DNA of 19,977 bases, taken from positions 1 through 19,977 of the forward strand of contig JBHBXR010000207.1 of assembly GCA_041795785.1 (NCBI GenBank), read 5' to 3'. Position numbers and translations under genes: made by a program. Below, one piece after another: positions 1 to 6,924 of this stretch; position 1 is the stretch's first letter, and each line of letters begins with the position of its first letter. This DNA comes from CAJPST01 sp041795785. GTDB taxonomy: Bacteria > Pseudomonadota > Gammaproteobacteria > Enterobacterales > Pasteurellaceae. The notes beneath the pieces were generated by a model that was not told the DNA's origin, did no database searches, and was given only the letters and a program-made list of their open reading frames with translations.

Positions 1-723
1 AACGCATTCCGTCCGCAAACCGTGAAAGAAATGATTCAAGCTTTTGCCGATGCCCGTTTTGATGAAAAAATCGGCGTAATCGTGTTGACCGGACAAGGGG
101 AAAAAGCTTTTTGTTCGGGTGGCGATCAGAAAGTGCGCGGCGACTACGGTGGCTATAAAGACGACAGCGGCGTACATCATCTAAATGTATTGGATTTTCA
201 ACGGGATATTCGCACTTGCCCGAAACCTGTGGTTGCCATGGTGGCGGGTTATGCCATCGGCGGCGGTCACGTTTTGCATATGATGTGCGATTTAACCATC
301 GCCGCAGACAATGCGATTTTCGGTCAAACCGGTCCGAAAGTGGGTTCCTTTGACGGCGGTTGGGGCGCAAGTTATATGGCGCGTATCGTCGGGCAGAAAA
401 AAGCGCGCGAAATTTGGTTCCTGTGTCGTCAATATGATGCGCAAGAAGCCTTGGATATGGGCTTGGTGAATACCGTAGTGCCTTATGCCGAGCTGGAAAG
501 AGAAACCGTGCGTTGGTGCCGCGAAATGCTACGTAACAGCCCGATCGCTTTGCGTTGTCTGAAAGCGGCACTCAATGCGGACTGCGACGGTCAATCCGGC
601 TTGCAAGAACTTGCCGGCAATGCCACCATGTTGTTCTATATGACCGAAGAAGGTCAGGAAGGGCGTAACGCCTTTAATGAAAAACGCGCGCCGGATTTTT
701 CTAAGTTTAAGCGTAATCCTTAA
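1..723 (+). CDS. menB: 1,4-dihydroxy-2-naphthoyl-CoA synthase, 3' part
   Basis: Crotonase-fold enzyme of menaquinone synthesis that closes the ring of o-succinylbenzoyl-CoA in the cytoplasm. The reading frame is open from the first base of the window (it begins N-A-F-R-P-Q-T-V-K-E-M), so the gene starts outside and 240 codons are visible. E. coli MenB has 285 residues, so about 45 N-terminal residues are missing. Visible family marks are the oxyanion-hole segment SGGDQKVRGDYGGY, the glycine-rich GYAIGGGHVLH, and the MenB-typical QTGPKVGSFDGGWGASYMAR. The end matches the family (RAPDFSKFKRNP). It is followed by a GC-rich hairpin and then by a HEPN/MNT pair that separates it from menC. Identification is very secure; only the start is unknown. 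Confidence 0.96.
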   Translation, partial: NAFRPQTVKEMIQAFADARFDEKIGVIVLTGQGEKAFCSGGDQKVRGDYGGYKDDSGVHHLNVLDFQRDIRTCPKPVVAMVAGYAIGGGHVLHMMCDLTIAADNAIFGQTGPKVGSFDGGWGASYMARIVGQKKAREIWFLCRQYDAQEALDMGLVNTVVPYAELERETVRWCREMLRNSPIALRCLKAALNADCDGQSGLQELAGNATMLFYMTEEGQEGRNAFNEKRAPDFSKFKRNP

Positions 724-733
724 TCATCGGCTT

Positions 734-754
734 CTCTCCGCCGTGTGCGGAGAG
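734..754 (+). terminator. Hairpin between menB and the HEPN gene (possible attenuator)
   Basis: A perfect 8-bp stem, CTCTCCGC (734-741) pairing with GCGGAGAG (747-754), closes a 5-base loop. The following GATATTTTGAGG has only four T in a row, so it is at best a leaky intrinsic terminator. It lies in the short leader upstream of the next ribosome binding site and could reduce read-through from menB into the following three genes. The structure is seen; the function is inferred. Confidence 0.5.
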
Positions 755-774
755 GATATTTTGAGGGGGGAAAT

Positions 775-1191
775 ATGAAACGAGATATTCGTTGGAAACA
801 GCGTTTTACCAATTATTCAAAAGCATTAAAACAGCTTGAATCAGCGGTTGATGAATATGCCGGTACGGAGATTGATATTATAAAAGAAGGAATTGTTCAG
901 CGTTTCGAATTTACTCATGAATTGGCTTGGAAGTTGATGCAAGATATTCTGCAAGAAGAAGGATTTACGGATATTATAGGCTCCCGAACCGCGACCAAGA
1001 CGGCATTTAACCGCAATCTTATCAACGACGGAGATACTTGGCTTGAGATGATTAAAAGTCGAAACATTACCGTTCATACTTATGATGAAAAGATTCTGTC
1101 GCAAGAATTTAAAAAAATAGTTGTACTTTATCTTCCTCTATTTATCCAATTCAAACAACGGGTTGAAAAACTATGCCAAAATTCGGATTAA
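775..1191 (+). CDS. HEPN-domain protein, HI0074 / HepT-like (nucleotidyltransferase substrate-binding protein, putative toxin)
   Basis: Small 138-residue all-alpha protein resembling H. influenzae HI0074, the partner of the minimal nucleotidyltransferase HI0073. The start ATG at 775 follows GAGGGGGGAAAT, a strong ribosome binding site; an in-frame ATG at 745 lies inside the upstream hairpin and is rejected. Residues 96-103 read R-N-I-T-V-H-T-Y, an exact RX4HXY motif. In studied HEPN/MNT modules the Arg and His form the RNase site of the HEPN toxin, and the Tyr is the residue modified by the MNT partner. The gene overlaps the MNT gene by 19 bases, the usual toxin-first order. It looks more AT-rich than its neighbours, by eye only. 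Toxicity is inferred; the older view of a substrate-binding subunit cannot be excluded from sequence. Confidence 0.85.
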   Translation: MKRDIRWKQRFTNYSKALKQLESAVDEYAGTEIDIIKEGIVQRFEFTHELAWKLMQDILQEEGFTDIIGSRTATKTAFNRNLINDGDTWLEMIKSRNITVHTYDEKILSQEFKKIVVLYLPLFIQFKQRVEKLCQNSD

Positions 1192-1502
1192 GCGAAAAGT
1201 CTATCGAGCAAGTCCATGCAATCTTGCGCCAACATCCCGAGGTGGAACTGGCAATTATTTACGGTTCAAGGGCAAAAGGAAATTATCGCGAAGGTTCCGA
1301 TATTGATTTAACCTTAAAAGGCGAAAATCTTACTTCCGGCATACTGTCAAAAATTGCAACCGCTCTGGACGATTCTTATTCGCCCTATCTGTTTGATTTA
1401 TCTATTTATCACCAGCTTTCAGATCCTGATTTTATCGATCACATCAATCGTGTCGGTCAGATTTTTTATCAAAGAGAACCCTATGACAAACAGAAGTTAT
1501 AA
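1173..1502 (+). CDS. Minimal nucleotidyltransferase, HI0073 / MntA-like (putative antitoxin)
   Basis: A 109-residue protein of the polymerase-beta nucleotidyltransferase superfamily. Residues 31-45 match GSX10DXD exactly (G31-S32, ten residues, D43-I-D45). The third metal-binding acid is probably D75 in the strand F-D-L-S-I-Y. In characterised HEPN/MNT pairs this enzyme transfers AMP to a Tyr of the HEPN toxin and so silences it. The ATG lies inside the end of the HEPN gene (19-base overlap), and the last 20 bases contain the menC start, so all three genes are likely translationally coupled. There is no sign of truncation; the length fits HI0073-type proteins. Antitoxin activity is inferred from the pairing and motifs. 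Confidence 0.87.
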   Translation: MPKFGLSEKSIEQVHAILRQHPEVELAIIYGSRAKGNYREGSDIDLTLKGENLTSGILSKIATALDDSYSPYLFDLSIYHQLSDPDFIDHINRVGQIFYQREPYDKQKL

Positions 1503-2481
1503 CCTTTACCGCTATTCCATTCCCGTTGACAGCCAATTAATTTTGCGTAACCGCTTTTTAAAGAAGCGCGAAGGGTTATTGGTGCAGATTCAATGTAAAG
1601 ACCGCGAAGGCTGGGGCGAAATCGCACCGCTTCCCGAATTTAGTGAAGAAACCTTAGAAACGGCGCAAAAACAGACCGCACTTTGGTTGAAAAATTGGGA
1701 TGCAGCGCGTCGTAACAATGAGAAATTGTCTTTGGACGGGCTTTATCCTTCCGTCGCCTTCGGGTTAAGTTGCGCCCTCGCCGAATTAAAAGGTTTGTTG
1801 AATACGGAAGGAAACTATCAAGTAGCGCCGCTTTGTTACGGTGATCCGGACGAATTGTATGAGCCGTTAAGCCAAATGCAGGGCGAAAAAGTGGCGAAAA
1901 TTAAAGTGGGAATGTATGAGGCTAACCGTGACGGAATGATTGCGGATATGCTGTTGGAAGCCATTCCCGATTTACAGTTGCGTTTGGATGCCAACCGCAG
2001 CTGGACACCTGCCAAAGCGCAGTTGTTTGCTAAATATGTTAAGCCCGAACACCGCACACGCATTCAATTTTTAGAAGAGCCTTGTAAAACCTGCGATGAA
2101 AGCCGTCAGTTTGCACGGGAAACGGGCATTGCCATCGCTTGGGACGAGAGCGTGCGAGAAGCGGATTTTGTCGTACAAGCGGAACCGAATGTGGCGGCAA
2201 TCGTGATTAAGCCGACTTTGGTCGGTTCGTTGGACAAATGTATTAGGCTCATTGAACAAGCGCATAAGCAAGGTTTGAAAGCGGTGATCAGTTCTTCTAT
2301 CGAAAGCAGTTTAGGGTTGACCCAACTTGCCCGAATTGCGCAGCAATATACGCCGAATGTTACACCGGGCTTGGATACCTTAAGTTTAATGGATTATCAA
2401 TTATTACGCCCGTGGCCGCATTCCGATTTGCCGTTGCTCGCATTGAATTCGGAATTGGTTACGAAAATTGAACTTGATTAA
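1483..2481 (+). CDS. menC: o-succinylbenzoate synthase
   Basis: Enolase-superfamily enzyme of menaquinone synthesis that dehydrates SHCHC to o-succinylbenzoate. The chosen start (M-T-N-R-S-Y) is an ATG at 1483 preceded by AAAGAGAA; a longer in-frame ORF from 1354 only reads through the MNT gene in another frame. The product has 332 residues against about 320 in E. coli. Active-site residues are visible at a constant offset of 8 from E. coli: K139 and K141 in AKIKVG, D169 in LRLDANRSW, E198 in QFLEEP, D221 in AWDESV and K243 in IVIKPT. Its start overlaps the MNT gene by 20 bases. In Haemophilus menC directly follows menB, so the HEPN/MNT pair appears inserted here. Confidence 0.95.
   Translation: MTNRSYNLYRYSIPVDSQLILRNRFLKKREGLLVQIQCKDREGWGEIAPLPEFSEETLETAQKQTALWLKNWDAARRNNEKLSLDGLYPSVAFGLSCALAELKGLLNTEGNYQVAPLCYGDPDELYEPLSQMQGEKVAKIKVGMYEANRDGMIADMLLEAIPDLQLRLDANRSWTPAKAQLFAKYVKPEHRTRIQFLEEPCKTCDESRQFARETGIAIAWDESVREADFVVQAEPNVAAIVIKPTLVGSLDKCIRLIEQAHKQGLKAVISSSIESSLGLTQLARIAQQYTPNVTPGLDTLSLMDYQLLRPWPHSDLPLLALNSELVTKIELD
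1675..1683 (-). repeat. DNA uptake signal core (complement strand) in menC
   Basis: ACCGCACTT, the complement of the Haemophilus-type uptake core AAGTGCGGT. It lies in coding sequence and encodes part of Q-T-A-L-W. Confidence 0.85.
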
Positions 2482-2491
2482 CGCGACGATC

Positions 2492-2510
2492 AAAAGTGCG
2501 GTCGCTTTTT
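2492..2510 (+). terminator. Uptake signal with weak hairpin downstream of menC
   Basis: AAAAGTGCGGTCGCTTTTT sits 10 bases after the menC stop. It contains the perfect uptake core AAGTGCGGT (2494-2502). AAAAG can pair with CTTTT, with a short inner stem including a G-U pair, and five T follow. As a terminator it is weak; as an uptake sequence it is clear. Confidence 0.5.
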
Positions 2511-2572
2511 AATGCGTTTTGTGCGGAATTTTACGCTGCACGAATCAAATACTGATACGACCACCGGATTCG

Positions 2573-2600
2573 CTGTAATTTGTTAAAAAACCGTTATAAT
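2573..2600 (+). promoter_or_regulatory. Probable sigma-70 promoter for aroQ
   Basis: A perfect TATAAT at 2595-2600 lies about 30 bases upstream of the aroQ start, leaving room for a short leader with AAAAAGGAA as ribosome binding site. The best -35 candidate, CTGTAA (2573-2578) with a 16-bp spacer, is poor (3 of 6). Confidence 0.5.
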
Positions 2601-2629
2601 GCCGCATTACATTTAAAAAGGAATACATT

Positions 2630-3082
2630 ATGTCGCAAACTCCACGCATTTTGCTGTTAAACGGCCCGAACTTAAATATGCTCGGCGCACGCGAACCGAA
2701 ACATTACGGCAGCTTGTCATTGGCGACGATTGAAGCGAATTTACGGACGCAAGCGCAAAAGTGCGGTGTAAATTTGGACTGTTTTCAAGCCAACAGCGAA
2801 GAAAAGCTGATCGACAAAATTCATCAAAGTTTTCAGCAGATTGATTTTGTTATTATCAATCCTGCCGCCTATACGCACACCAGCGTGGCATTGCGTGACG
2901 CCTTATTGGCGGTGGCGATTCCGTTTGTGGAAGTGCATTTGTCCAATGTACATAAACGCGAAGCGTTCCGCCATCATTCCTATTTCAGCGATGTGGCGGA
3001 AGGAGTTATTTGCGGATTAGGGGCAAAAGGCTATGAATATGCGTTGGATTTTGCCGTCGGTTATCTGGCAAAAAAAGCGTAA
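2630..3082 (+). CDS. aroQ: 3-dehydroquinate dehydratase, type II
   Basis: Third enzyme of the shikimate pathway; it converts 3-dehydroquinate to 3-dehydroshikimate and is a small dodecameric cytoplasmic protein in this family. The 150-residue length is typical of type II. Visible marks are N-G-P-N-L-N-M-L-G near residue 11, with the lid arginine R21 and the catalytic tyrosine Y26 (REPKHYG), then INPAAYTHTSVALRDAL, and EVHLSNVHKREAFRHHSY containing the conserved His. The start ATG follows AAAAAGGAATACATT. aroQ-accB-accC is a conserved order in E. coli and Haemophilus. An uptake core lies inside the gene. Confidence 0.97.
   Translation: MSQTPRILLLNGPNLNMLGAREPKHYGSLSLATIEANLRTQAQKCGVNLDCFQANSEEKLIDKIHQSFQQIDFVIINPAAYTHTSVALRDALLAVAIPFVEVHLSNVHKREAFRHHSYFSDVAEGVICGLGAKGYEYALDFAVGYLAKKA
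2759..2767 (+). repeat. DNA uptake signal core in aroQ
   Basis: Perfect AAGTGCGGT inside codons for Q-K-C-G-V, followed by the A/T-rich stretch TAAATTT that typically extends Haemophilus uptake signals. Confidence 0.85.
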
Positions 3083-3203
3083 TTTACATAAATTTTACCG
3101 AAATTCGCATAATTTTGTCGCAAAGTAGCAATTTTTCAGGTAATCTTGCTGCCGAAAAAATCAGATTTAAACGTATCGTGCTTTTTCGTATTTTGCAGTT
3201 TAA

Positions 3204-3212
3204 AAGTGCGGT
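3204..3212 (+). repeat. DNA uptake signal in the accB leader
   Basis: Perfect AAGTGCGGT followed by TAATTTTTACTTTC, a good match to the extended signal with A/T tracts downstream. It sits 36 bases before accB. The rest of the 166-base aroQ-accB gap is A/T-rich; a TATAAC at 3232-3237 is too close to the start codon to be a convincing -10. Confidence 0.85.
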
Positions 3213-3248
3213 TAATTTTTACTTTCTTTATTATAACGGATCAACACT

Positions 3249-3728
3249 ATGGCAATGGACATTCGTAAAATTAAAAAACTTATCGAACTGGTTGAAGAGT
3301 CGGGCATTATGGAACTGGAAATTTCCGAAGGGGAAGAGTCCGTTCGCATCAGTCGCGGCGCACCCGCTCCGAGTTCCGTACAATATACTTTACCGGCGGC
3401 GCCTGCACCGGTAGCCGCACCCGTTGCTCATGCGCCGGTTGCAGCAACGCCTGCGGCAGCACCAGCGGCGGTTGTTGCGTCGGATGAATTATCCGGCCAT
3501 GTTATCCGCTCACCGATGGTGGGAACGTTCTACCGTAGCCCGAGCCCGGATGCAAAAGCCTTTGTGGAAGTGGGACAAAGCGTGAAAGTCGGTGATGCGC
3601 TTTGTATCGTCGAAGCAATGAAGATGATGAACCGTATTGAAGCGGATAAAGCGGGCGTAGTAAAAGCGATTTTAGTGAATGACAGTCAAGCGGTTGAATT
3701 TGACGAGCCGTTAATCATTATCGAATAA
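3249..3728 (+). CDS. accB: Biotin carboxyl carrier protein of acetyl-CoA carboxylase
   Basis: Carries the covalently bound biotin that moves CO2 between biotin carboxylase and carboxyltransferase in the first step of fatty-acid synthesis. The 159-residue protein has a helical N-terminus (M-D-I-R-K-I-K-K-L-I-E-L-V-E-E-S-G), an Ala/Pro-rich linker at about residues 38-76, and a C-terminal biotinyl domain. Lys125 in E-A-M-K-M-M is the biotin attachment site, and the domain carries the bacterial 'thumb' region (SPMVGTFYRSPSPDAK). Two starts are possible, ATG 3249 and ATG 3255 (the E. coli-like M-D-I-R). The GGA at 3238-3240 fits 3249 better. accC follows after a 73-base gap holding a long palindrome. 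Confidence 0.97.
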   Translation: MAMDIRKIKKLIELVEESGIMELEISEGEESVRISRGAPAPSSVQYTLPAAPAPVAAPVAHAPVAATPAAAPAAVVASDELSGHVIRSPMVGTFYRSPSPDAKAFVEVGQSVKVGDALCIVEAMKMMNRIEADKAGVVKAILVNDSQAVEFDEPLIIIE

Positions 3729-3741
3729 TACCTTTCTAAAT

Positions 3742-3769
3742 AATGTAGCAAGTTTAAACTTGCTACATT
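3742..3769. terminator. Perfect 28-bp palindrome between accB and accC
   Basis: Two 14-base arms (3742-3755 and 3756-3769) are exact reverse complements; the centre is AGTTTAAACT. As RNA it would fold into a stem of about 12 bp with a four-base loop. The following TTTGTTATAA is only moderately T-rich, so it could be an attenuator that sets the accB:accC ratio, an RNA stabiliser or a protein site. The symmetry is read directly; the role is inferred. Confidence 0.65.
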
Positions 3770-3801
3770 TGTTATAAATGAATGCTAAAAGTGGAATTCT
3801 T

Positions 3802-5145
3802 ATGTTAGAAAAAGTCGTTATTGCCAACCGCGGTGAAATTGCGTTGCGGATTTTACGCGCCTGTAAAGAGCTCGGTATCAAAACCGTTGCCGTACATTCT
3901 ACTGCCGACCGCGATTTAAAACACGTTCTCTTGGCGGATGAAACCGTTTGTATCGGACCTGCGCCTTCTCCGAAAAGTTATTTGAATATTCCGGCGATTA
4001 TCGCGGCGGCGGAAGTGACCGGCGCCGATGCGATCCATCCGGGTTACGGTTTTTTATCCGAAAATGCGGATTTTGCCGAACAGGTTGAACGTTCGGGCTT
4101 TATCTTTATCGGTCCGACCGCAGATGTGATCCGTTTAATGGGTGACAAAGTGTCGGCGATCAACGCCATGAAGAAATCAGGCGTACCTTGCGTACCGGGT
4201 TCTGACGGTCCGGTCGGTCCGGATATGGCGAAAAATAAAGAGATCGCAAAACGTATCGGTTATCCGGTGATTATTAAAGCATCGGGCGGCGGCGGCGGTC
4301 GCGGTATGCGCGTCGTACGCAACGAAGCGGCTTTGGAAGAATCCATTGCAATGACCAAAGCGGAAGCTAAAGCGGCGTTTAATAACGATATGGTTTATAT
4401 GGAAAAATATTTGGAAAATCCGCGTCATGTGGAGATCCAAGTATTGGCTGATACGCACGGCAATGCCGTATATTTGGCGGAACGTGATTGTTCGATGCAG
4501 CGTCGTCACCAAAAAGTGGTGGAAGAAGCGCCTGCGCCGGGAATTTCGGAAAAAGTTCGTCAGGATATCGGCTCCCGTTGCGCCAAAGCCTGTTTGGAAA
4601 TCGGTTATCGCGGTGCGGGAACATTTGAATTCTTATATGAAAACGGCGAGTTCTATTTTATTGAAATGAATACCCGTATTCAGGTGGAGCATCCGGTTAC
4701 GGAAATGATCACCGGCGTGGATTTGGTGAAAGAGCAATTACGCATTGCCGCGGGCTTGCCGCTTTCCATCAGACAGTCCGACATTAAAGTGAAAGGTCAT
4801 GCTATCGAATGCCGTATCAATGCGGAAGATCCGAAAACCTTCCTGCCGTCGCCGGGTAAAGTGGCGCATTTGCACTCGCCGGGCGGTTTGGGTGTGCGTT
4901 GGGATTCCCATATTTATGCGGGTTATACCGTGCCGCCGCATTATGATTCGATGATCGCCAAACTCATTACTTACGGCGACAGCCGTGAAGTAGCTATCCG
5001 CCGTATGCAAAACGCGTTGGCGGAAACCATTATCGACGGGATTAAAACCAATATTCCGCTGCATCACTTGATTCTGGAGGATGAAAATTTCCAAAAAGGC
5101 GGAACTAACATCCACTATCTGGAAAAGAAATTGGGAATGAGATAA
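3802..5145 (+). CDS. accC: Biotin carboxylase subunit of acetyl-CoA carboxylase
   Basis: ATP-grasp enzyme that carboxylates the biotin on AccB using bicarbonate and ATP. From the ATG at 3802 (M-L-E-K-V-V-I-A-N-R-G-E-I) the protein has 447 residues, against 449 in E. coli. An in-frame ATG at 3778 lacks family-like sequence and is rejected; GTGGAAT precedes 3802. Visible marks are the glycine-rich ATP loop S-G-G-G-G-G-R-G-M-R, the HVEIQVL segment, EAPAPG, the metal-binding FIEMNTR, and the catalytic Arg in N-T-R-I-Q-V-E-H-P-V-T-E. No frameshift is seen. It probably forms an operon with accB, with possible attenuation at the palindrome between them; a terminator follows at once. Confidence 0.97.
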   Translation: MLEKVVIANRGEIALRILRACKELGIKTVAVHSTADRDLKHVLLADETVCIGPAPSPKSYLNIPAIIAAAEVTGADAIHPGYGFLSENADFAEQVERSGFIFIGPTADVIRLMGDKVSAINAMKKSGVPCVPGSDGPVGPDMAKNKEIAKRIGYPVIIKASGGGGGRGMRVVRNEAALEESIAMTKAEAKAAFNNDMVYMEKYLENPRHVEIQVLADTHGNAVYLAERDCSMQRRHQKVVEEAPAPGISEKVRQDIGSRCAKACLEIGYRGAGTFEFLYENGEFYFIEMNTRIQVEHPVTEMITGVDLVKEQLRIAAGLPLSIRQSDIKVKGHAIECRINAEDPKTFLPSPGKVAHLHSPGGLGVRWDSHIYAGYTVPPHYDSMIAKLITYGDSREVAIRRMQNALAETIIDGIKTNIPLHHLILEDENFQKGGTNIHYLEKKLGMR

Positions 5146-5156
5146 AAGAGTAAAAG

Positions 5157-5182
5157 AGTGGATGTAAAATCCACTTTTTTTT
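5157..5182 (+). terminator. Intrinsic terminator after accC
   Basis: A 7-bp stem, AGTGGAT (5157-5163) with ATCCACT (5169-5175), and a GTAAA loop are followed by an unbroken run of T through 5182. It lies 11 bases after the accC stop. The yhdT ribosome binding site is only 6 bases beyond it, so yhdT-panF either depends on read-through or has a promoter not recognised here. Confidence 0.8.
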
Positions 5183-5197
5183 CGAATGAGGAATGCT

Positions 5198-5464
5198 ATG
5201 AATATCCGTCAGCGTTATCAACAAGCGGCAAGAGAAGCCAAATGGGCTTTATTTTTAACGATTTTGTATGTAATCGGTTGGTGTTTATGCGCTTATCTGC
5301 CGCAAGAAACCGCAGGACCCATCGGTTTTCCGCTGTGGTTTGAGTTGTCTTGTATTTATTTGCCCGTACTGTTTATGGTGGTGGCTTATTGGGTTATCAA
5401 AATTGTCTATCAAAACATTAGTTTAGAACAAGAACCCGAACAACAACGGAAACAGGAGAAATAA
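5198..5464 (+). CDS. yhdT: DUF997-family small membrane protein
   Basis: An 88-residue protein matching E. coli YhdT in position (between accC and panF) and character. It has two hydrophobic segments, about residues 21-38 (F-L-T-I-L-Y-V-I-G-W-C-L) and 50-70 (W-F-E-L-S-C-I-Y-L-P-V-L-F-M-V-V-A-Y), and a charged, Gln-rich tail. Start ATG 5198 is preceded by GAGGAATGCT; an earlier in-frame ATG at 5186 overlaps that ribosome binding site and is rejected. The panF ribosome binding site (AGGAG, 5454-5458) lies in its last codons, and panF starts 3 bases after its stop, so the two are tightly coupled. Its function is unknown; a helper role for PanF is only suggested by linkage. Confidence 0.87.
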   Translation: MNIRQRYQQAAREAKWALFLTILYVIGWCLCAYLPQETAGPIGFPLWFELSCIYLPVLFMVVAYWVIKIVYQNISLEQEPEQQRKQEK

Positions 5465-5467
5465 TCA

Positions 5468-6901
5468 ATGAATTTAGGAATTATTCTGCCGTTGGTGATT
5501 TATTTGGCATTTGTTTTCGGCGCGGCAATTTATGCCTATGTAAAACGCGAAAAAGGAGATTTTCTCACCGAATATTACGTCGGCAACCGTTCCATGACAG
5601 GCTTTTTACTGGCAATGACCACCGCTTCCACTTATGCCAGTGCCAGCTCGTTTATCGGCGGGCCGGGAGCGGCTTACAAATACGGTTTAGGTTGGGTGTT
5701 ATTGGCGATGATTCAAGTGCCGGCGGTATGGTTGGCATTAGGCGCGTTAGGTAAAAAATTCGCTATGCTGTCCCGCAAAACCAATGCGTTGACAATCAAC
5801 GACTTATTACTTTACCGTTATAAAAACAAATATTTGGTTTGGATTTCCTGTGTTGCGTTGCTGATCGCCTTCTTCGCCGCCATGACTACCCAGTTTATCG
5901 GCGGTGCGAGATTATTGGAAACCACCATTGGTATCAGCTACGCCAATTCGCTGTTGATTTTTGCTTTAACCGTCGGACTTTACACCTTTATCGGCGGTTT
6001 TCGTGCCGTCGTGTTGACGGATACTATTCAGGGAACCGTGATGATTATCGGTACGGTGATTCTGTTGGTAGCGGTGGTGTATGCCGCCGGCGGAGTGGAA
6101 AGCTCGGTAGCAAAACTCGCCGAAATCGATCCGCACTTAGTGACTCCTTACGGTCCGAATAATATGTTGGATTTCCAATTTATGGCTTCTTTTTGGATCT
6201 TAGTTTGCTTCGGGGTGGTGGGTCTACCGCATACGGCGGTACGTTGTATGGCATTCAAAGACAGCAAAGCCCTGCACAGCGGTATGTTAATCGGTACGCT
6301 TATTTTGAGCGTGATTATGTTCGGCATGCACTTGGCGGGCGCTTTAGGACGTGCGGTCACACCGGATTTGACGGTTCCCGATCAAGTAATTCCGACCTTA
6401 ATGCTACAAGTACTGCCGCCGATTGTGGCGGGGATCTTTTTAGCGGCGCCGATGTCGGCGATTATGTCCACTGTGGATGCGCAATTAATTCAATCTTCGG
6501 CGATCTTCGTCAAAGATCTGTATTTATCCGCCAAACCTGAAATGGCAACCAATCAAAAACGAATCGGTCGTTTATCTTCCATAATTACTTTAATTTTGAC
6601 CGCACTTTTAATCATTGCGGCGTTAAATCCGCCGGATATGATCATCTGGCTTAATCTGTTTGCTTTCGGCGGCTTGGAAGCGGCGTTTTTATGGGTGATT
6701 ATTCTCGGTTTATATTGGGACAAAGCCAATGCTTACGGCGCCATTGCATCAATGACGATCGGTTTGGGCAGTTATATCGCATTAACAGCGGCATCTCTTA
6801 AATTATTCGGTTTTCACGCCATTGTGCCTTCGTTGGCATTCGGCTTGGCAGCGTTCTTAATTGGAAATAAAGTGGGTGAAAGGAATTCACTAGCGGATTA
6901 A
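5468..6901 (+). CDS. panF: Sodium/pantothenate symporter
   Basis: Inner-membrane sodium:solute symporter (SSS family) that imports pantothenate, the vitamin B5 precursor of coenzyme A. The protein has 477 residues (E. coli 483) and is hydrophobic throughout, with about a dozen membrane helices. Segments typical of PanF include A-S-A-S-S-F-I-G-G-P-G-A-A-Y-K-Y-G-L-G, the T-Q-F-I-G-G-A-R-L-L-E-T stretch, and APMSAIMSTVDAQLIQSS, which belongs to the sodium-site core of SSS carriers. An uptake core lies inside it on the other strand. The order yhdT-panF-prmA is ancestral; here a hydrolase gene sits between panF and prmA. Confidence 0.96.
   Translation: MNLGIILPLVIYLAFVFGAAIYAYVKREKGDFLTEYYVGNRSMTGFLLAMTTASTYASASSFIGGPGAAYKYGLGWVLLAMIQVPAVWLALGALGKKFAMLSRKTNALTINDLLLYRYKNKYLVWISCVALLIAFFAAMTTQFIGGARLLETTIGISYANSLLIFALTVGLYTFIGGFRAVVLTDTIQGTVMIIGTVILLVAVVYAAGGVESSVAKLAEIDPHLVTPYGPNNMLDFQFMASFWILVCFGVVGLPHTAVRCMAFKDSKALHSGMLIGTLILSVIMFGMHLAGALGRAVTPDLTVPDQVIPTLMLQVLPPIVAGIFLAAPMSAIMSTVDAQLIQSSAIFVKDLYLSAKPEMATNQKRIGRLSSIITLILTALLIIAALNPPDMIIWLNLFAFGGLEAAFLWVIILGLYWDKANAYGAIASMTIGLGSYIALTAASLKLFGFHAIVPSLAFGLAAFLIGNKVGERNSLAD
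6599..6607 (-). repeat. DNA uptake signal core (complement strand) in panF
   Basis: ACCGCACTT in the codons for L-T-A-L-L, with TTTAATTTTG upstream, giving the A/T-rich flank expected when read on the - strand. Confidence 0.85.
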
Positions 6902-6924
6902 ATTTCTAGACAAAGAGGTTTTTT

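Noticed and set aside
1354..1482. N-terminal extension of menC
   Set aside because: It overlaps the MNT gene in another frame, does not look like MenC, and the ATG at 1483 has a ribosome binding site and aligns with the family start.
3232..3237. TATAAC as the -10 of an accB promoter
   Set aside because: The start point would fall almost at the accB start codon and leave no ribosome binding site on the mRNA.
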